DNA of 64,000 bases. It comes from Sterolibacterium denitrificans (lineage in GTDB: Bacteria; Pseudomonadota; Gammaproteobacteria; Burkholderiales; Rhodocyclaceae). The notes under the pieces are model-generated. The model saw nothing but the letters and a program-made list of their open reading frames with translations, had not been told where the DNA came from and did not search any database. The DNA lies in NCBI RefSeq assembly GCF_900174485.1, contig NZ_LT837803.1, forward strand, positions 744,001 to 808,000, given 5' to 3'. Positions 28,711 to 37,828 of this stretch are shown here, in pieces. The first letter of the stretch is position 1. Every line of letters starts with the position of its first letter. The position numbers and the translations under genes are program-made.

Positions 28711-29346
28711 TTGGATCTGGCAAATTTCAGCGCATTCAGCGCGCGGGATGCAGTCATACTGGGGATCGGCGTGGCCGCCGTCTACCTGCTGATCGCGCTG
28801 CTGCGTCTGAGCCAGATCCGGCGACCGGGCAAGCGGCCGGCGAATCGGCTTTCGCCTTCGTTTGCGGCAGAGGCCAGGGAGCCTGGCACGGCGGCCAGTC
28901 TGCCGGAAGATCCCTGGGGTGGGCCGGTCGAGCCAAAGCCATTCGCTGCATCCGAAGCGACCTACGTCGACAATGTGGACAGCAGCACACCCGGCGTGCC
29001 CCTGTTCGAATTCCAGTTGTTCCGCAACCAGATTGAAGCCGAGCTGCTGCAGTTGCGGCAGGAGATTGCCACCTTGCACGAGGCGCTTGCCCAGTTGAGC
29101 GTCGCGCGGCGCATTTCGCCGCAATACAACGAAGCCATGCAGCTCGCCCAGCGCGGCGCCTCGGCGCAGATGATTGCAGACCAGTGCGCCATTTCGCTCG
29201 GCGAGGCCGAACTGGTCGCCGCCCTCGGCCGCGATCAGCAGAACTACCAGGAATCCCGCGAATATCCGGAGCGGCAGGAATATCAGGAACATCAGGAACA
29301 TCAGGAGTATCCCAATCATGGCGAGCGATACGAACCCAGACATTGA
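28711..29346 (+). CDS. DUF2802 protein with N-terminal membrane anchor
   Basis: A protein of about 211 residues with one membrane segment near the N-terminus (VILGIGVAAVYLLIALLRL, about 14-32), a linker, a short coiled coil (FRNQIEAELLQLRQEIATL) and a DUF2802 helix-turn-helix-like tail (YNEAMQLAQRGASAQMIADQ with ISLGEAELV). It ends in a short Gln/Glu/His/Tyr repeat (YQEHQEHQEY). DUF2802 proteins often accompany flagellar motor and chemotaxis genes; fliW lies two genes downstream. The start is uncertain: TTG 28711 puts the membrane helix at the normal distance, TTG 28645 would add 22 unlikely residues. Its end overlaps the next gene by 29 bp. Confidence 0.75.
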   Translation: MDLANFSAFSARDAVILGIGVAAVYLLIALLRLSQIRRPGKRPANRLSPSFAAEAREPGTAASLPEDPWGGPVEPKPFAASEATYVDNVDSSTPGVPLFEFQLFRNQIEAELLQLRQEIATLHEALAQLSVARRISPQYNEAMQLAQRGASAQMIADQCAISLGEAELVAALGRDQQNYQESREYPERQEYQEHQEHQEYPNHGERYEPRH

Positions 29347-30121
29347 TGCCGCAGGCGACAGGGACGAGGAGGGCGCCAATGATTTCAAGCGCCACCTGTT
29401 GCTGCGCGCCGGCATCGCCGCCCTGCTGATTGCCGTGCTGCTGGCCGGCCTGATGCTGTTCGATGAGGCGAATACACCCAAGCCCAAGTCAGCGGACACG
29501 GCGGACAATCTCGCCGAGGCGCCGACCCGGCCGACCCGCTCGAACATGCCGCCGCCCTCGACAGCCGGGCTGCAGGTGCCGCCGCTGACCGAGGACGCGG
29601 CGGCCGGGGCGGTGGACGTCGAGAAGGCCACGGAGGCCGAGGAAGCCGGGGAAGCCAAGGCAGCGGATGTCGTCGAGGAAACCAGCGCCGCGCCGGAATT
29701 CAGCACGCCGCCCGAGCGTCCGCTGACCAAGCCTGCCACGGCGCGGCTGGCTACACTCAGGCCCCAGGCGGCCGGCATGCCCGAGCAAGTCCAGCCCGGT
29801 CTGCGCAGTGAGGCGAGCAGGGAGCTCAAGCGTCAGGCGCGGCCGGCGTTGGCGCCAGCTTCGGCCTCCCGTCCGCTGAGCCAGGCCGCCGCGCGCGCGA
29901 CGACTGCGGGCAAAGGCTACCTGCTGCAACTGGGTGTCTTCAACAACCTGACGCATGCCGAAGAACTACGCGCCAAGCTGGAACTCAACGGCATCCCGGC
30001 GCAGATCGAAGCACGCGTACAGGCCGGCCCCTATGCCAGCCGCGAAGAAGCCGAGCAGATGCGCGGCAAGCTGCGTCAGTTGGGCCTGGAAGAAGCCGTG
30101 CTGGTAGCTACGAAAAAATGA
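29318..30121 (+). CDS. SPOR-domain membrane protein
   Basis: A 267-residue protein with a cytoplasmic N-terminus, one membrane helix (about 29-47, LLRAGIAALLIAVLLAGLML in part), a long Pro/Ala/Glu-rich linker and a C-terminal SPOR domain (about 188-267) starting GYLLQLGVFNNLTHAEELRA and ending EEAVLVATKK. SPOR domains target denuded peptidoglycan at the septum. ATG 29318 was chosen because the earlier in-frame ATG would add Arg/Ile-rich residues that are a shadow of the DUF2802 repeat. It is the second SPOR protein in the window; the linker acid repeat AEEAGEA is low complexity. Confidence 0.88.
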   Translation: MASDTNPDIDAAGDRDEEGANDFKRHLLLRAGIAALLIAVLLAGLMLFDEANTPKPKSADTADNLAEAPTRPTRSNMPPPSTAGLQVPPLTEDAAAGAVDVEKATEAEEAGEAKAADVVEETSAAPEFSTPPERPLTKPATARLATLRPQAAGMPEQVQPGLRSEASRELKRQARPALAPASASRPLSQAAARATTAGKGYLLQLGVFNNLTHAEELRAKLELNGIPAQIEARVQAGPYASREEAEQMRGKLRQLGLEEAVLVATKK

Positions 30122-30164
30122 CGATCCATGGATATCTTCCTGAAAGGAAGGAGAGGAAACCCGC

Positions 30165-30614
30165 ATGAACATTGAAAGTCCCCGCTTCGGCACTCTGCAG
30201 ATCGAGCCCGGCAAGATCATCGACTTTCCACACGGCCTGGCCGGGTTTGAGGACAACCGGCGCTTTTCGCTGTTTCATCCGGAGGAACAGACGCCGCAGT
30301 CGAAATATTTCATCCTGCAATCGCTGGACGATCCCGAAATCGCCTTTCAGATCACCGATCCGGCCCGGCTGGGCTTCAGCTACGAGATCGAGCTGAACGA
30401 CGAGGAAAGCGCGCTGCTCAAGCTCACCGATCCGGGCGAGATTGCCGTTGCCGTCATCGTCTGGCGTGATGCCGAAGTCGACGCCAATCCTCAGGGCACC
30501 CTACGTGCCAGCCTGAAGGCGCCGCTGCTGATCAATACGCGCGAGCGGCTTGGTCTGCAGCATGTCTTCACCAGGCTCGATTGCACTTTGCCGAATTCAA
30601 ATTCGAATTCCTGA
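30165..30614 (+). CDS. fliW: Flagellar assembly factor FliW
   Basis: FliW binds flagellin and antagonises CsrA, linking flagellin level to translation. The 149-residue product has the family start [24 protein letters not shown] (short form [10 protein letters not shown]), then [19 protein letters not shown] and [30 protein letters not shown] lies upstream of the ATG. No csrA, fliC or other flagellar gene is within the window, so it is separated from its usual partners. It ends one base before ridA begins. Confidence 0.95.
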   Translation: MNIESPRFGTLQIEPGKIIDFPHGLAGFEDNRRFSLFHPEEQTPQSKYFILQSLDDPEIAFQITDPARLGFSYEIELNDEESALLKLTDPGEIAVAVIVWRDAEVDANPQGTLRASLKAPLLINTRERLGLQHVFTRLDCTLPNSNSNS

Positions 30615-30615
30615 C

Positions 30616-31002
30616 ATGACCCGAACCATCATCACGACGGCCGATGCACCGGCCGCTATCGGTATTTATTCGCAGGCCGTCCAGGTTGGCGATACGGTGT
30701 ATCTGTCCGGCCAGATCGGCCTGCATCCGCAGAGCATGCAGCTCGAGGACGGCATCGAAGCGCAGATCAATCGCGTCTTCGAGAACCTCAAGGCCGTGGC
30801 CGAGGCGTCATCGAGCAGCCTCGATGACGTCGTCAAACTGAATGTCTATCTCACCGACATGAGCAACTTCGGCAAGGTCAACGAAATCATGGCGCGCTAT
30901 TTCACCCAGCCTTACCCGGCGCGCGCCGCCGTCGGCGTCAGGGAACTGCCGCGCGGCGCGCTGGTCGAGGCGGATGCGGTACTGGTGAAAAGCCCGAGGT
31001 GA
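30616..31002 (+). CDS. ridA: RidA-family enamine/imine deaminase
   Basis: RidA hydrolyses reactive 2-aminoacrylate and related enamines made by PLP enzymes. The 128-residue product has [20 protein letters not shown], the conserved arginine in [19 protein letters not shown] (key residue in PARAAVGV) and the terminal glutamate-alanine-valine strand EADAVLV. ATG 30616 follows the fliW stop by one base, and recG starts 10 bp after the stop; the ridA-recG pair is common in proteobacteria. Confidence 0.95.
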   Translation: MTRTIITTADAPAAIGIYSQAVQVGDTVYLSGQIGLHPQSMQLEDGIEAQINRVFENLKAVAEASSSSLDDVVKLNVYLTDMSNFGKVNEIMARYFTQPYPARAAVGVRELPRGALVEADAVLVKSPR

Positions 31003-31012
31003 GGCGTGAGGC

Positions 31013-33127
31013 GTGGCAAGTGCGGCAAAGCCCAAATCCAAACCTGAAGCCAAAGCCGCGCATGGCCTGAGCGGCAGGCTCGCCAAACTGGGCATCCGCA
31101 GCGATGCCGAATTGATCCTCCATCTGCCGCTGCGCTACGAGGACGAAACTTGCATCACCCCGCTCGACCGGCTCCATGAAGCGCCGCCCGGCGAGCCGAT
31201 CCAGGTCGAAGTCGAGGTCGTCTCCACCGAAATCGCCTTTCGCCCGCGCCGCCAGTTGATCAGCCGGGTACGCGATGCGCGCGCTGGCGACGGCATGCTT
31301 GCCGGCGTGCTCGTCGTGCGTCTGCTGAATTTCTACCCCAGCCAGCAGAAGCAGTACGCGCCCGGCGCCCGGCTGCGCCTGTTCGGCGAAGTGCGCGATG
31401 GCTACTTCGGCCCCGAGATGGTGCATCCGCGCGCCGTCGCCGTGACCGACGATACGCCTTTGCCGAGCGCGCTGACGCCCATCTACCCGACCACCGCCGG
31501 CCTGGCGCAGGGCACGCTGCGGCGTCTGATCGAGCGCGCCCTGCAACGCGTCGCGCTGACCGATACCCTGCCCGACGAAATACGCGCAGCGCATGGCCTG
31601 ATGCCCTTTGGCGAGGCCATCCGCATGCTGCACCAGCCGCCCGCCGCACTCTCTGCCGAGGCGCTGGAAGCCAGGAACCGCGCGGCCTGGCGCCGCATCC
31701 GCTTCGACGAGCTGCTCGCCCAGCAGATCTCGCTGCGCCGCGCCTACACCACGCGCCGGGCGCACGGCGCGCCGCGGCTGGCCGCGCGGACGGAGCCGGA
31801 CGCCCTGACCGAACGCTTTCTTGACGCGCTGCCGTTCCGTCTCACCGTCGCCCAGCAACGCGCCTGGCGCGAGATTGCCGCCGATCTCGCCCAGCCGCAT
31901 CCGATGCAGCGCCTGCTGCAGGGCGACGTGGGCAGCGGCAAGACGGTGATCGCCGCGCTGGCCATGCTGCAGGCGGTAGACAACGGCTGGCAGGGGGCGA
32001 TGATGGCGCCGACCGAAATTCTTGCCGAACAGCATTACGGCAAACTCAGCCAGTGGCTGGCGTCGCTCGGCGTCGAAGTCGCCTGGCTCGCCGGCAGCCT
32101 GAAAAAAGCCCGGAAAACGGCGATGCTGGAAGCCGTGCGCAGCGGTCGCGCCGCCGTGGCCGTGGGCACCCACGCGCTGATCGAAGAGTGCGTCGATTTC
32201 GCCCGTCTGGGCGTGGCGGTCGTCGATGAGCAGCATCGTTTCGGCGTGCGCCAGCGCCTGTCCCTGCGGCAGAAGGGCAAAGCGCAGGGCAGCGCCGACA
32301 GCCAGGGCGCGCCGCATCAATTGATGATGTCGGCCACGCCGATCCCGCGCAGCCTGGCGATGAGCTACTACGCCGACCTGGATGTCTCGGTGATCGACGA
32401 ACTGCCACCGGGCCGCACGCCGGTGGCCACCCGCCTGGTTGCCGACGGCCGCCGTGGCGAAGTCGTCAGCCGCGTGCATCTGGCCTGCAGCAAGGGGCGG
32501 CAGGCTTACTGGGTGTGCCCGCTGATCGAGGAATCGGAAACCCTGCAATTGCAGACGGCGCTGGATACATACGAGCGTCTTGGCGCCGAACTGCCCGACC
32601 TGCGCGTCGGCCTGGTGCATGGCCGCCTCAAGCCGGCGGAAAAATCGGCGGTGATGGCCGCCTTCGTCGCCAACGAAATCCAGGTGCTGGTGGCCACCAC
32701 GGTGATCGAAGTCGGCGTCGATGTGCCCAACGCCAGCCTGATGGTCATCGAGCACGCCGAGCGTTTCGGCCTGGCCCAACTGCATCAACTGCGCGGCCGG
32801 GTCGGCCGTGGTGCCGCCGAATCCACCTGCGTCCTGCTCTACAGCCGGCCGCTCGGCCAAATGGCGCGCGACCGCCTCAAGGTCATTTACGAAAATACCG
32901 ATGGCTTCGAGATCGCCCGCCAGGACCTGGCCCTGCGCGGCCCCGGCGAATTCATCGGCGCCCGGCAAAGCGGCATGCCGCTGTTGCGCTATGCCGACCT
33001 CGACGACGCTGAACTCGTCGAGCGGGCTCGGCAGGTTGCCGAGCAGTTGATGCGCGATCATCCGGTTGCCGAGCGAGCGCATTTGCAGCGGTGGTTGGCG
33101 GGGAGGGAGGAGTTGTTGAAGGCCTGA
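31013..33127 (+). CDS. recG: ATP-dependent DNA helicase RecG
   Basis: RecG remodels stalled replication forks and Holliday junctions. The 704-residue length is full. An N-terminal wedge/OB domain (LHLPLRYEDET near 37) precedes helicase motifs I (GDVGSGKTV, about 304-312), II (VVDEQHRFG), III (MSATPIPRSLA) and VI (LHQLRGRVGRG). The tail LRGPGEFIGARQSG is the RecG signature. GTG start; it directly follows ridA. A 790-bp gene-free stretch with nested repeats follows. Confidence 0.97.
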   Translation: MASAAKPKSKPEAKAAHGLSGRLAKLGIRSDAELILHLPLRYEDETCITPLDRLHEAPPGEPIQVEVEVVSTEIAFRPRRQLISRVRDARAGDGMLAGVLVVRLLNFYPSQQKQYAPGARLRLFGEVRDGYFGPEMVHPRAVAVTDDTPLPSALTPIYPTTAGLAQGTLRRLIERALQRVALTDTLPDEIRAAHGLMPFGEAIRMLHQPPAALSAEALEARNRAAWRRIRFDELLAQQISLRRAYTTRRAHGAPRLAARTEPDALTERFLDALPFRLTVAQQRAWREIAADLAQPHPMQRLLQGDVGSGKTVIAALAMLQAVDNGWQGAMMAPTEILAEQHYGKLSQWLASLGVEVAWLAGSLKKARKTAMLEAVRSGRAAVAVGTHALIEECVDFARLGVAVVDEQHRFGVRQRLSLRQKGKAQGSADSQGAPHQLMMSATPIPRSLAMSYYADLDVSVIDELPPGRTPVATRLVADGRRGEVVSRVHLACSKGRQAYWVCPLIEESETLQLQTALDTYERLGAELPDLRVGLVHGRLKPAEKSAVMAAFVANEIQVLVATTVIEVGVDVPNASLMVIEHAERFGLAQLHQLRGRVGRGAAESTCVLLYSRPLGQMARDRLKVIYENTDGFEIARQDLALRGPGEFIGARQSGMPLLRYADLDDAELVERARQVAEQLMRDHPVAERAHLQRWLAGREELLKA

Positions 33128-33190
33128 AGGTCGGGATTTCGTTTTCTTCTTGGTGGGTGATTTGGGATTGGCGGGTTGTTTTCTGACGGA

Positions 33191-33820
33191 GCGCTGAAGC
33201 CGGGACTCGCCCCGGCGGGCGACCTACTTTCTTGTCGCGACAAGAAAGTAGGCAAAGAAGCGCCCCCAGTGCGCCGGCCCTTCGGGCTTCCCTCGCTCCG
33301 CCAGCGCCGGGCGGCCGGTTTCTAAACTCGCTGCGCTCGAACAACGAAACCGGAAACCCCCGCCCGGCACTGGCTACGCTCGGCGGCGCACAGGGGACTG
33401 AGAAGCGTCGTAATTCAACGGACAGAGCGCGGCGCGTTGCGCCGGGTAAGTGGGTGTCGTGTTGCGCGCTACATTCGTCGTCCCCGCGAAAGCGGGGACC
33501 CAGGAACGTACTGGATTCCCGCTTTCGCGGGAATGACGAAGTTGCCGATATATTCCAGCCGATTTGGTGTTTGGCTTTTCAACCCCCACGCGTTGAGCAG
33601 CACCCCCTTTCCCCTGTGTCTCGCCGAGTTTCACCGCCGCCGAGCGGGGCTTTCCGGTTTCGTGTGTCTGAGCGCAGCGAGTTTAGAAACCGGCCGCTCG
33701 ACGGCGGCGAAACTCGGGCAGCCCGCAGGGCCGAGACACCGGGGTGCGCTTCTTTGCCTACTTTCTTGTCGCACGACAAGAAAGTAGGTCGCCCGCCGGG
33801 GCGAGTCCCGGCTTCAGCGC
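33191..33820. repeat. 630-bp nested inverted-repeat element between recG and apaG
   Basis: The outer arms, 33191-33263 and 33746-33820, are near-perfect inverted copies of 73-75 bp. Each arm holds its own palindrome; the left one, 33223-33252, is a perfect 30-bp palindrome built on CCTACTTTCTTGTCG. A second pair of inner arms (about 33312-33339 and 33670-33697, core GTTTCTAAACTCGCTGCGCT) is also inverted. Copy 3 of the dispersed 60-bp repeat sits in the middle. No transposase or credible gene is inside. The full gap 33128-33917 contains nothing else that I can call. Confidence 0.85.
33478..33539. repeat. Dispersed inverted-repeat element, copy 3
   Basis: Same double-hairpin layout as the copy at 27796-27857, differing at a few bases (AACGTA spacer, TTTCGCGG loop). 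It sits at the centre of the larger nested element. Confidence 0.88.
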
Positions 33821-33917
33821 ACCGTAAGAAAATAATCCAGTAAGCCCAAATCATCCACCGCAGCGAAATTCCGGTATCGGTGCTCTCGTCTCCAAGACGA
33901 ATCCCGTTTCCCCACCC

Positions 33918-34301
33918 TCAATGCAACACCCTCGGCATCGAAAGCACAAACTCCGCAATCGGTGCCTCGAAACTGGTGCCGTCCTCGGCAGTCATCTGGT
34001 AGCTGCCGCGCATGGTGCCGACGGGCGTGGTCAGGGCGCAGCCGCTGGTGTATTCGAAATTCTGCCCCGGTTGCAGCAGCGGCTGGTGGCCGACCACGCC
34101 CAGGCCACGCACTTCCTGCACGCCGCCTTCGGCATCGGTGATGATCCAGTGACGGCTGATCAACTGGGCGGCGACGGTGCCGGTGTTGCGGATGTCGATG
34201 GTGTAGGCGAAGACATGGCGTCCTGCCGCCGGATCGGATTGTTCGGGCAGGTATTGCGTGTTCACGCTGACGCTGATTTCGTATTTCTTGCTCTCGGCCA
34301 T
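33918..34301 (-). CDS. apaG: ApaG-type Fn3-fold protein
   Basis: A 127-residue single-domain beta protein of the ApaG (Co2+/Mg2+-efflux-associated, CorD) family. Hallmarks are YTIDIRNTGTVAAQLISRHWIITD (short form SRHWIITD), EVRGLGVVGHQPLL and FEYTSGCALTTPVGTMRGSY (short form GTMRGSY). ATG 34301 begins the conserved region MAESKKYEISV; a further ATG five codons upstream is possible. It diverges from rpe. Function in the cell is not well established. Confidence 0.95.
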   Translation of the reverse strand: MAESKKYEISVSVNTQYLPEQSDPAAGRHVFAYTIDIRNTGTVAAQLISRHWIITDAEGGVQEVRGLGVVGHQPLLQPGQNFEYTSGCALTTPVGTMRGSYQMTAEDGTSFEAPIAEFVLSMPRVLH

Positions 34302-34453
34302 GCGTGTATTGCACACGAAAAAACATCGCGGCGAAACAGCTAACTGCAGCGTGAATCCGCTTCAGTTCTGCCGCAATTCTTCGGGCAGGGCGCGGCGGTA
34401 AGTTAAAATCCGCAACTCCATGAATTCGTGAATCCATCTTCTGGGACTCTGCC

Positions 34454-35152
34454 ATGAGCGCTACCTATCGCATCGCCCCGAGTCTGCTTTCCGCCAATTT
34501 CGCCCGTCTCGGCGAGGAAGTCGAAAACGTCGTCGCCGCCGGCGCCGACTGGATCCATTTCGACGTGATGGATAACCACTATGTCCCCAATCTGACCATC
34601 GGCCCGCTGGTTTGCGAGGCGATACGGCCGCTGACGCCGGCGCCGATCGACGTGCATCTGATGGTCAAGCCGGTGGATCGCATCATTCCCGATTTTGCCA
34701 AGGCCGGCGCCAACATCATCACGTTTCATCCGGAAGCTTCCGAGCACATCGACCGCTCGCTGGCGCTGATCCGCGACTGCGGTTGCCAGGCCGGGCTGGT
34801 CTTCAATCCGGCCACGCCCCTGCATTACATGGATCACGTCATGGACAGGCTCGACCTGGTTCTGCTGATGTCGGTGAACCCCGGCTTCGGCGGCCAGAGC
34901 TTCATTCCCGGTACGCTCGACAAGCTGCGCCAGACGCGCGCGAAGATCGACGCCTACACGGCGCGCACGGGGCGGCGCATTCTGTTGGAAATCGACGGCG
35001 GCGTGAAGGTCGACAACATCGCCGAAATCGCCCGCGCCGGGGCCGATACCTTCGTCGCCGGTTCGGCCGTGTTCGGCGCCGGCAAGGACGACGATGCGCA
35101 TCGCTACGACAGCATCATCGGTGCCTTGCGCGGCGAGCTGGGCAAGCTCTGA
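34454..35152 (+). CDS. rpe: Ribulose-phosphate 3-epimerase
   Basis: Rpe interconverts ribulose-5-phosphate and xylulose-5-phosphate. The 232-residue TIM-barrel has [13 protein letters not shown], the metal-site [26 protein letters not shown] and IDGGV motifs with the catalytic Asp in HFDVMD and LEIDGG. The order rpe-gph-trpE is typical of proteobacteria, and gph follows after 27 bp. Confidence 0.97.
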   Translation: MSATYRIAPSLLSANFARLGEEVENVVAAGADWIHFDVMDNHYVPNLTIGPLVCEAIRPLTPAPIDVHLMVKPVDRIIPDFAKAGANIITFHPEASEHIDRSLALIRDCGCQAGLVFNPATPLHYMDHVMDRLDLVLLMSVNPGFGGQSFIPGTLDKLRQTRAKIDAYTARTGRRILLEIDGGVKVDNIAEIARAGADTFVAGSAVFGAGKDDDAHRYDSIIGALRGELGKL

Positions 35153-35179
35153 GCCGGCGTCGGACGGAATGAACGCTGG

Positions 35180-35857
35180 ATGAACGCTGCGCTGCCTCCT
35201 TCCTTCCGCGTGCGCGCGGTGCTGATCGACCTCGACGGCACGCTGGTCGATAGCGTGCAGGATCTGGCCGCCGCCGCCAACGCCATGCTGGCCGAGTATG
35301 GCCGCGCTGCGCTCGCGGTCGACACGGTACGCAGCTACGTCGGTCGCGGCATTGCCAATCTGGTGCAGCGCTGTTTCGGCAGCGAGCCGGTGCCGGAGGG
35401 CGCGCTGGCGGCCTTCCGCCGACATTACCGCCAGACCAATGGCCGGCAGGCGCATGTCTATCCCGGCGTGATCGAAGGTCTGCAGGCCATGCGGGCGCTG
35501 GGCCTGCCGCTGGCCTGCGTCACCAACAAGGCAGAGGCTTTCGTGCCGCCGCTGCTGGACGCAATGGGACTGGCCGGATTTTTCGATTTGCTGGTCTGCG
35601 GCGACACCGTGCCGCGCGTCAAGCCCGATCCGTTGCCGCTGCTGCACGCCTGCGAACGCTTCGCCGTCGCGCCGCAGGAGGCGCTGATGATCGGCGATTC
35701 GCTGAATGACGTGCGCGCCGCGCGGGCGGCCGGCTGTCCGGTGATTTGCGTGCCCTATGGCTACAGCGAAGGCCGCAGCCTCCAGGCGGCCGACTGCGAT
35801 GCTATAGTCCCGACGCTCGCAGCGGCGGCCCGCCTGCTCGTCCCCGTGCATTCCTGA
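35180..35857 (+). CDS. gph: Phosphoglycolate phosphatase
   Basis: A 225-residue HAD-superfamily phosphatase that hydrolyses 2-phosphoglycolate. The nucleophile is in LIDLDGTLVDS (motif I), motif II is CVTNKAE, motif III the lysine in RVKPDPLPL, and motif IV GDSLNDVRAARAAG. The cap domain of about 70 residues lies between I and II. It sits between rpe and trpE in the standard order; gene spacing of 12 bp to trpE supports an operon. Confidence 0.95.
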   Translation: MNAALPPSFRVRAVLIDLDGTLVDSVQDLAAAANAMLAEYGRAALAVDTVRSYVGRGIANLVQRCFGSEPVPEGALAAFRRHYRQTNGRQAHVYPGVIEGLQAMRALGLPLACVTNKAEAFVPPLLDAMGLAGFFDLLVCGDTVPRVKPDPLPLLHACERFAVAPQEALMIGDSLNDVRAARAAGCPVICVPYGYSEGRSLQAADCDAIVPTLAAAARLLVPVHS

Positions 35858-35869
35858 AACTCATCCATC

Positions 35870-37354
35870 ATGCAAGAAACCGAATTCAAGCGCCTCGCTG
35901 CCGCAGGCTACAACCGCATTCCGGTGACGCTGGAAACTTTCGCCGATCTCGATACGCCGCTGTCGATCTATCTCAAGCTGGCCAACCGGCCGAACAGCTT
36001 CCTGCTCGAATCGGTGCTCGGCGGCGAACGCTTCGGCCGTTATTCCTTCATCGGCCTGGCCGCCAGCACGCTGCTGCGCGCGCAGGGTTTCAGTGTCGAA
36101 GTGCTGTGCGATGGCGTCGTCGTCGAGCGTCACGAGGGCAATCCGCTCGATTTTCTCGCCGAGTATCAGGCGCGCTTCAAGGTTCATGTGCCGGAGGGTT
36201 TCCCGCGCTTCTGCGGCGGGCTGGCCGGCTACTTCGGCTATGACGCGATCCGCTATGTCGAAAGCAAACTGGCCGGTTTCGCCAAGCCCGATGAAATCGG
36301 CATGCCCGATGTGCTGCTGCTGCAGACCGAGGAGCTTGCCGTCGTCGATACGCTGGCCGGCAAGATTTATCTGATCGTCTATGCCGATCCGGCGCAACCC
36401 GATGCCTGGCAGCAGGCGCAGGCGCGCTTGCAGGCATTGGCGGCGCAGTTGCGCAGCCCGCTGGTCATTCCCGAAAGCAAGCCGGCGCCCGGCGGCGAGG
36501 CGGTCCGCGATTTCAAGAAAGACGATTATCTGGCCGCCGTGCTGCGCGCCAAGCAGTACATCACCGACGGCGACATGATGCAGGTGCAGATCGGCCAGCG
36601 CATCAAGAAACCCTTTGCCGCTTCGCCATTGACGCTGTACCGCGCGCTGCGTTCGCTGAATCCTTCACCCTACATGTACTACTACGACTTCGGCGATTTC
36701 CAGGTGGTCGGCGCCTCGCCGGAAATCCTGGTGCGCCAGGAGGCAACAAAGGCCGGCCGCAAGGTCATCATCCGCCCGCTGGCCGGCACGCGCCCGCGCG
36801 GCGCCACGCCGGAGCAGGATCGCGCGCTGGCCGAGGAACTGCTGACGGATGAAAAGGAGCGTGCCGAGCACGTCATGCTGATCGACCTGGCGCGCAACGA
36901 CATCGGCCGCATCGCCCGGACAGGCAGCGTCAAGGTGACAGATCAGATGGTCATCGAGCGCTACTCGCACGTCATGCACATCGTTTCCAACGTCGAGGGC
37001 CTGCTCGCGCCGGGCTTCGACAATCTCGACGTGTTTCGTGCCACCTTCCCGGCCGGCACGCTGACCGGCGCGCCCAAGGTGCGCGCGATGGAAATCATCG
37101 ACGAACTGGAGCCGGTCAAGCGCGGCCTGTATGGCGGCGCCTGCGGTTATCTGAGTTTTTCCGGCGAAATGGATCTGGCGATCGCCATCCGTACCGGCAT
37201 CGTCAAGAACGGCACGCTCTTCGTTCAGGCCGCTGCCGGCATCGTCGCCGATTCGGTTCCCGAGAGCGAATGGCAGGAAACCGAGAACAAGTCCAAAGCC
37301 CTGCTGCGCGCCGCCGAGATGGCCGAAGGCGGACTGGATACGCGGTTTCCTTGA
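35870..37354 (+). CDS. trpE: Anthranilate synthase component I
   Basis: TrpE makes anthranilate from chorismate using ammonia from TrpG. The 494-residue product has an N-terminal domain with LLESVLGGERFGRYSF (part of the tryptophan-feedback LLES region) and a chorismate-binding domain with RPLAGTRPRG, HVMLIDLARNDIGR, SGTLTGAPK-type FPAGTLTGAPKVRAME and the late GIVADSVPESEW. The downstream neighbour is a leftward cytochrome gene, so trpG and trpD are not linked in this window. Confidence 0.96.
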   Translation: MQETEFKRLAAAGYNRIPVTLETFADLDTPLSIYLKLANRPNSFLLESVLGGERFGRYSFIGLAASTLLRAQGFSVEVLCDGVVVERHEGNPLDFLAEYQARFKVHVPEGFPRFCGGLAGYFGYDAIRYVESKLAGFAKPDEIGMPDVLLLQTEELAVVDTLAGKIYLIVYADPAQPDAWQQAQARLQALAAQLRSPLVIPESKPAPGGEAVRDFKKDDYLAAVLRAKQYITDGDMMQVQIGQRIKKPFAASPLTLYRALRSLNPSPYMYYYDFGDFQVVGASPEILVRQEATKAGRKVIIRPLAGTRPRGATPEQDRALAEELLTDEKERAEHVMLIDLARNDIGRIARTGSVKVTDQMVIERYSHVMHIVSNVEGLLAPGFDNLDVFRATFPAGTLTGAPKVRAMEIIDELEPVKRGLYGGACGYLSFSGEMDLAIAIRTGIVKNGTLFVQAAAGIVADSVPESEWQETENKSKALLRAAEMAEGGLDTRFP

Positions 37355-37390
37355 GCGCCGTGTCGCCGCTGTGTCGCTTGTCGCTGCGGC

Positions 37391-37750
37391 TTATTTCTTC
37401 AGGCCGAGGATGTAATCCACCAGTTGTTCGGCTTCGGCCTCGCTGACCGGTACGCGGTCGGCATCGCGCGGCATTTTCAGGTTGCCCCAGTGACGCATCA
37501 CGCCGGGTCCGGTGGTGCCGGCCTGCACGGCCTTGACGAGGCGGGGACGGGCATCTGCCTGGCCGGCGTAGCGGCGGGCGATGTCCTCGAAGGCGGGGCC
37601 GCGTTTCTCGCCCTTGATCTCGTGGCAGTGGAAACACATCTTGTCCGTGGCCAGTTTTTCGATGCTGCTGCTGTCGCCGGCCAGTGCCGGCGTCGCTGCG
37701 GCAAAGGCCCATCCCAGTGCGGTGGCTGCCGCTGTCAGGCGCATGTTCAT
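37391..37750 (-). CDS. Periplasmic class I cytochrome c
   Basis: A 119-residue monohaem cytochrome. A signal peptide ends near PALA (residue 24), the haem site is CFHCH (39-43), and the axial methionine is probably M93 in NLKMPRD. The size and VSEAEAEQLVDYILGLKK tail fit the c551/c552 group, soluble electron carriers for terminal oxidases or nitrite reductase. It is convergent with trpE and is transcribed alone, with hemW 78 bp upstream. The redox partner is unknown. Confidence 0.92.
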   Translation of the reverse strand: MNMRLTAAATALGWAFAAATPALAGDSSSIEKLATDKMCFHCHEIKGEKRGPAFEDIARRYAGQADARPRLVKAVQAGTTGPGVMRHWGNLKMPRDADRVPVSEAEAEQLVDYILGLKK

Positions 37751-37828
37751 GGAGTCCCCTCGGATTGATTGTTATGAGTTATCGCTGCTTGATGCAGCGA
37801 GGCAGTCTTTCATTTATGCCAGACAGTG

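Noticed and set aside
33191-33820. Insertion sequence
   Set aside because: Terminal inverted repeats are present but no transposase frame lies between them, and I see no clear target duplication.
33232-33843. 203-codon frame inside the nested repeat region
   Set aside because: It is translated palindromic repeat DNA, with the same peptides on both strands; no real gene signal.
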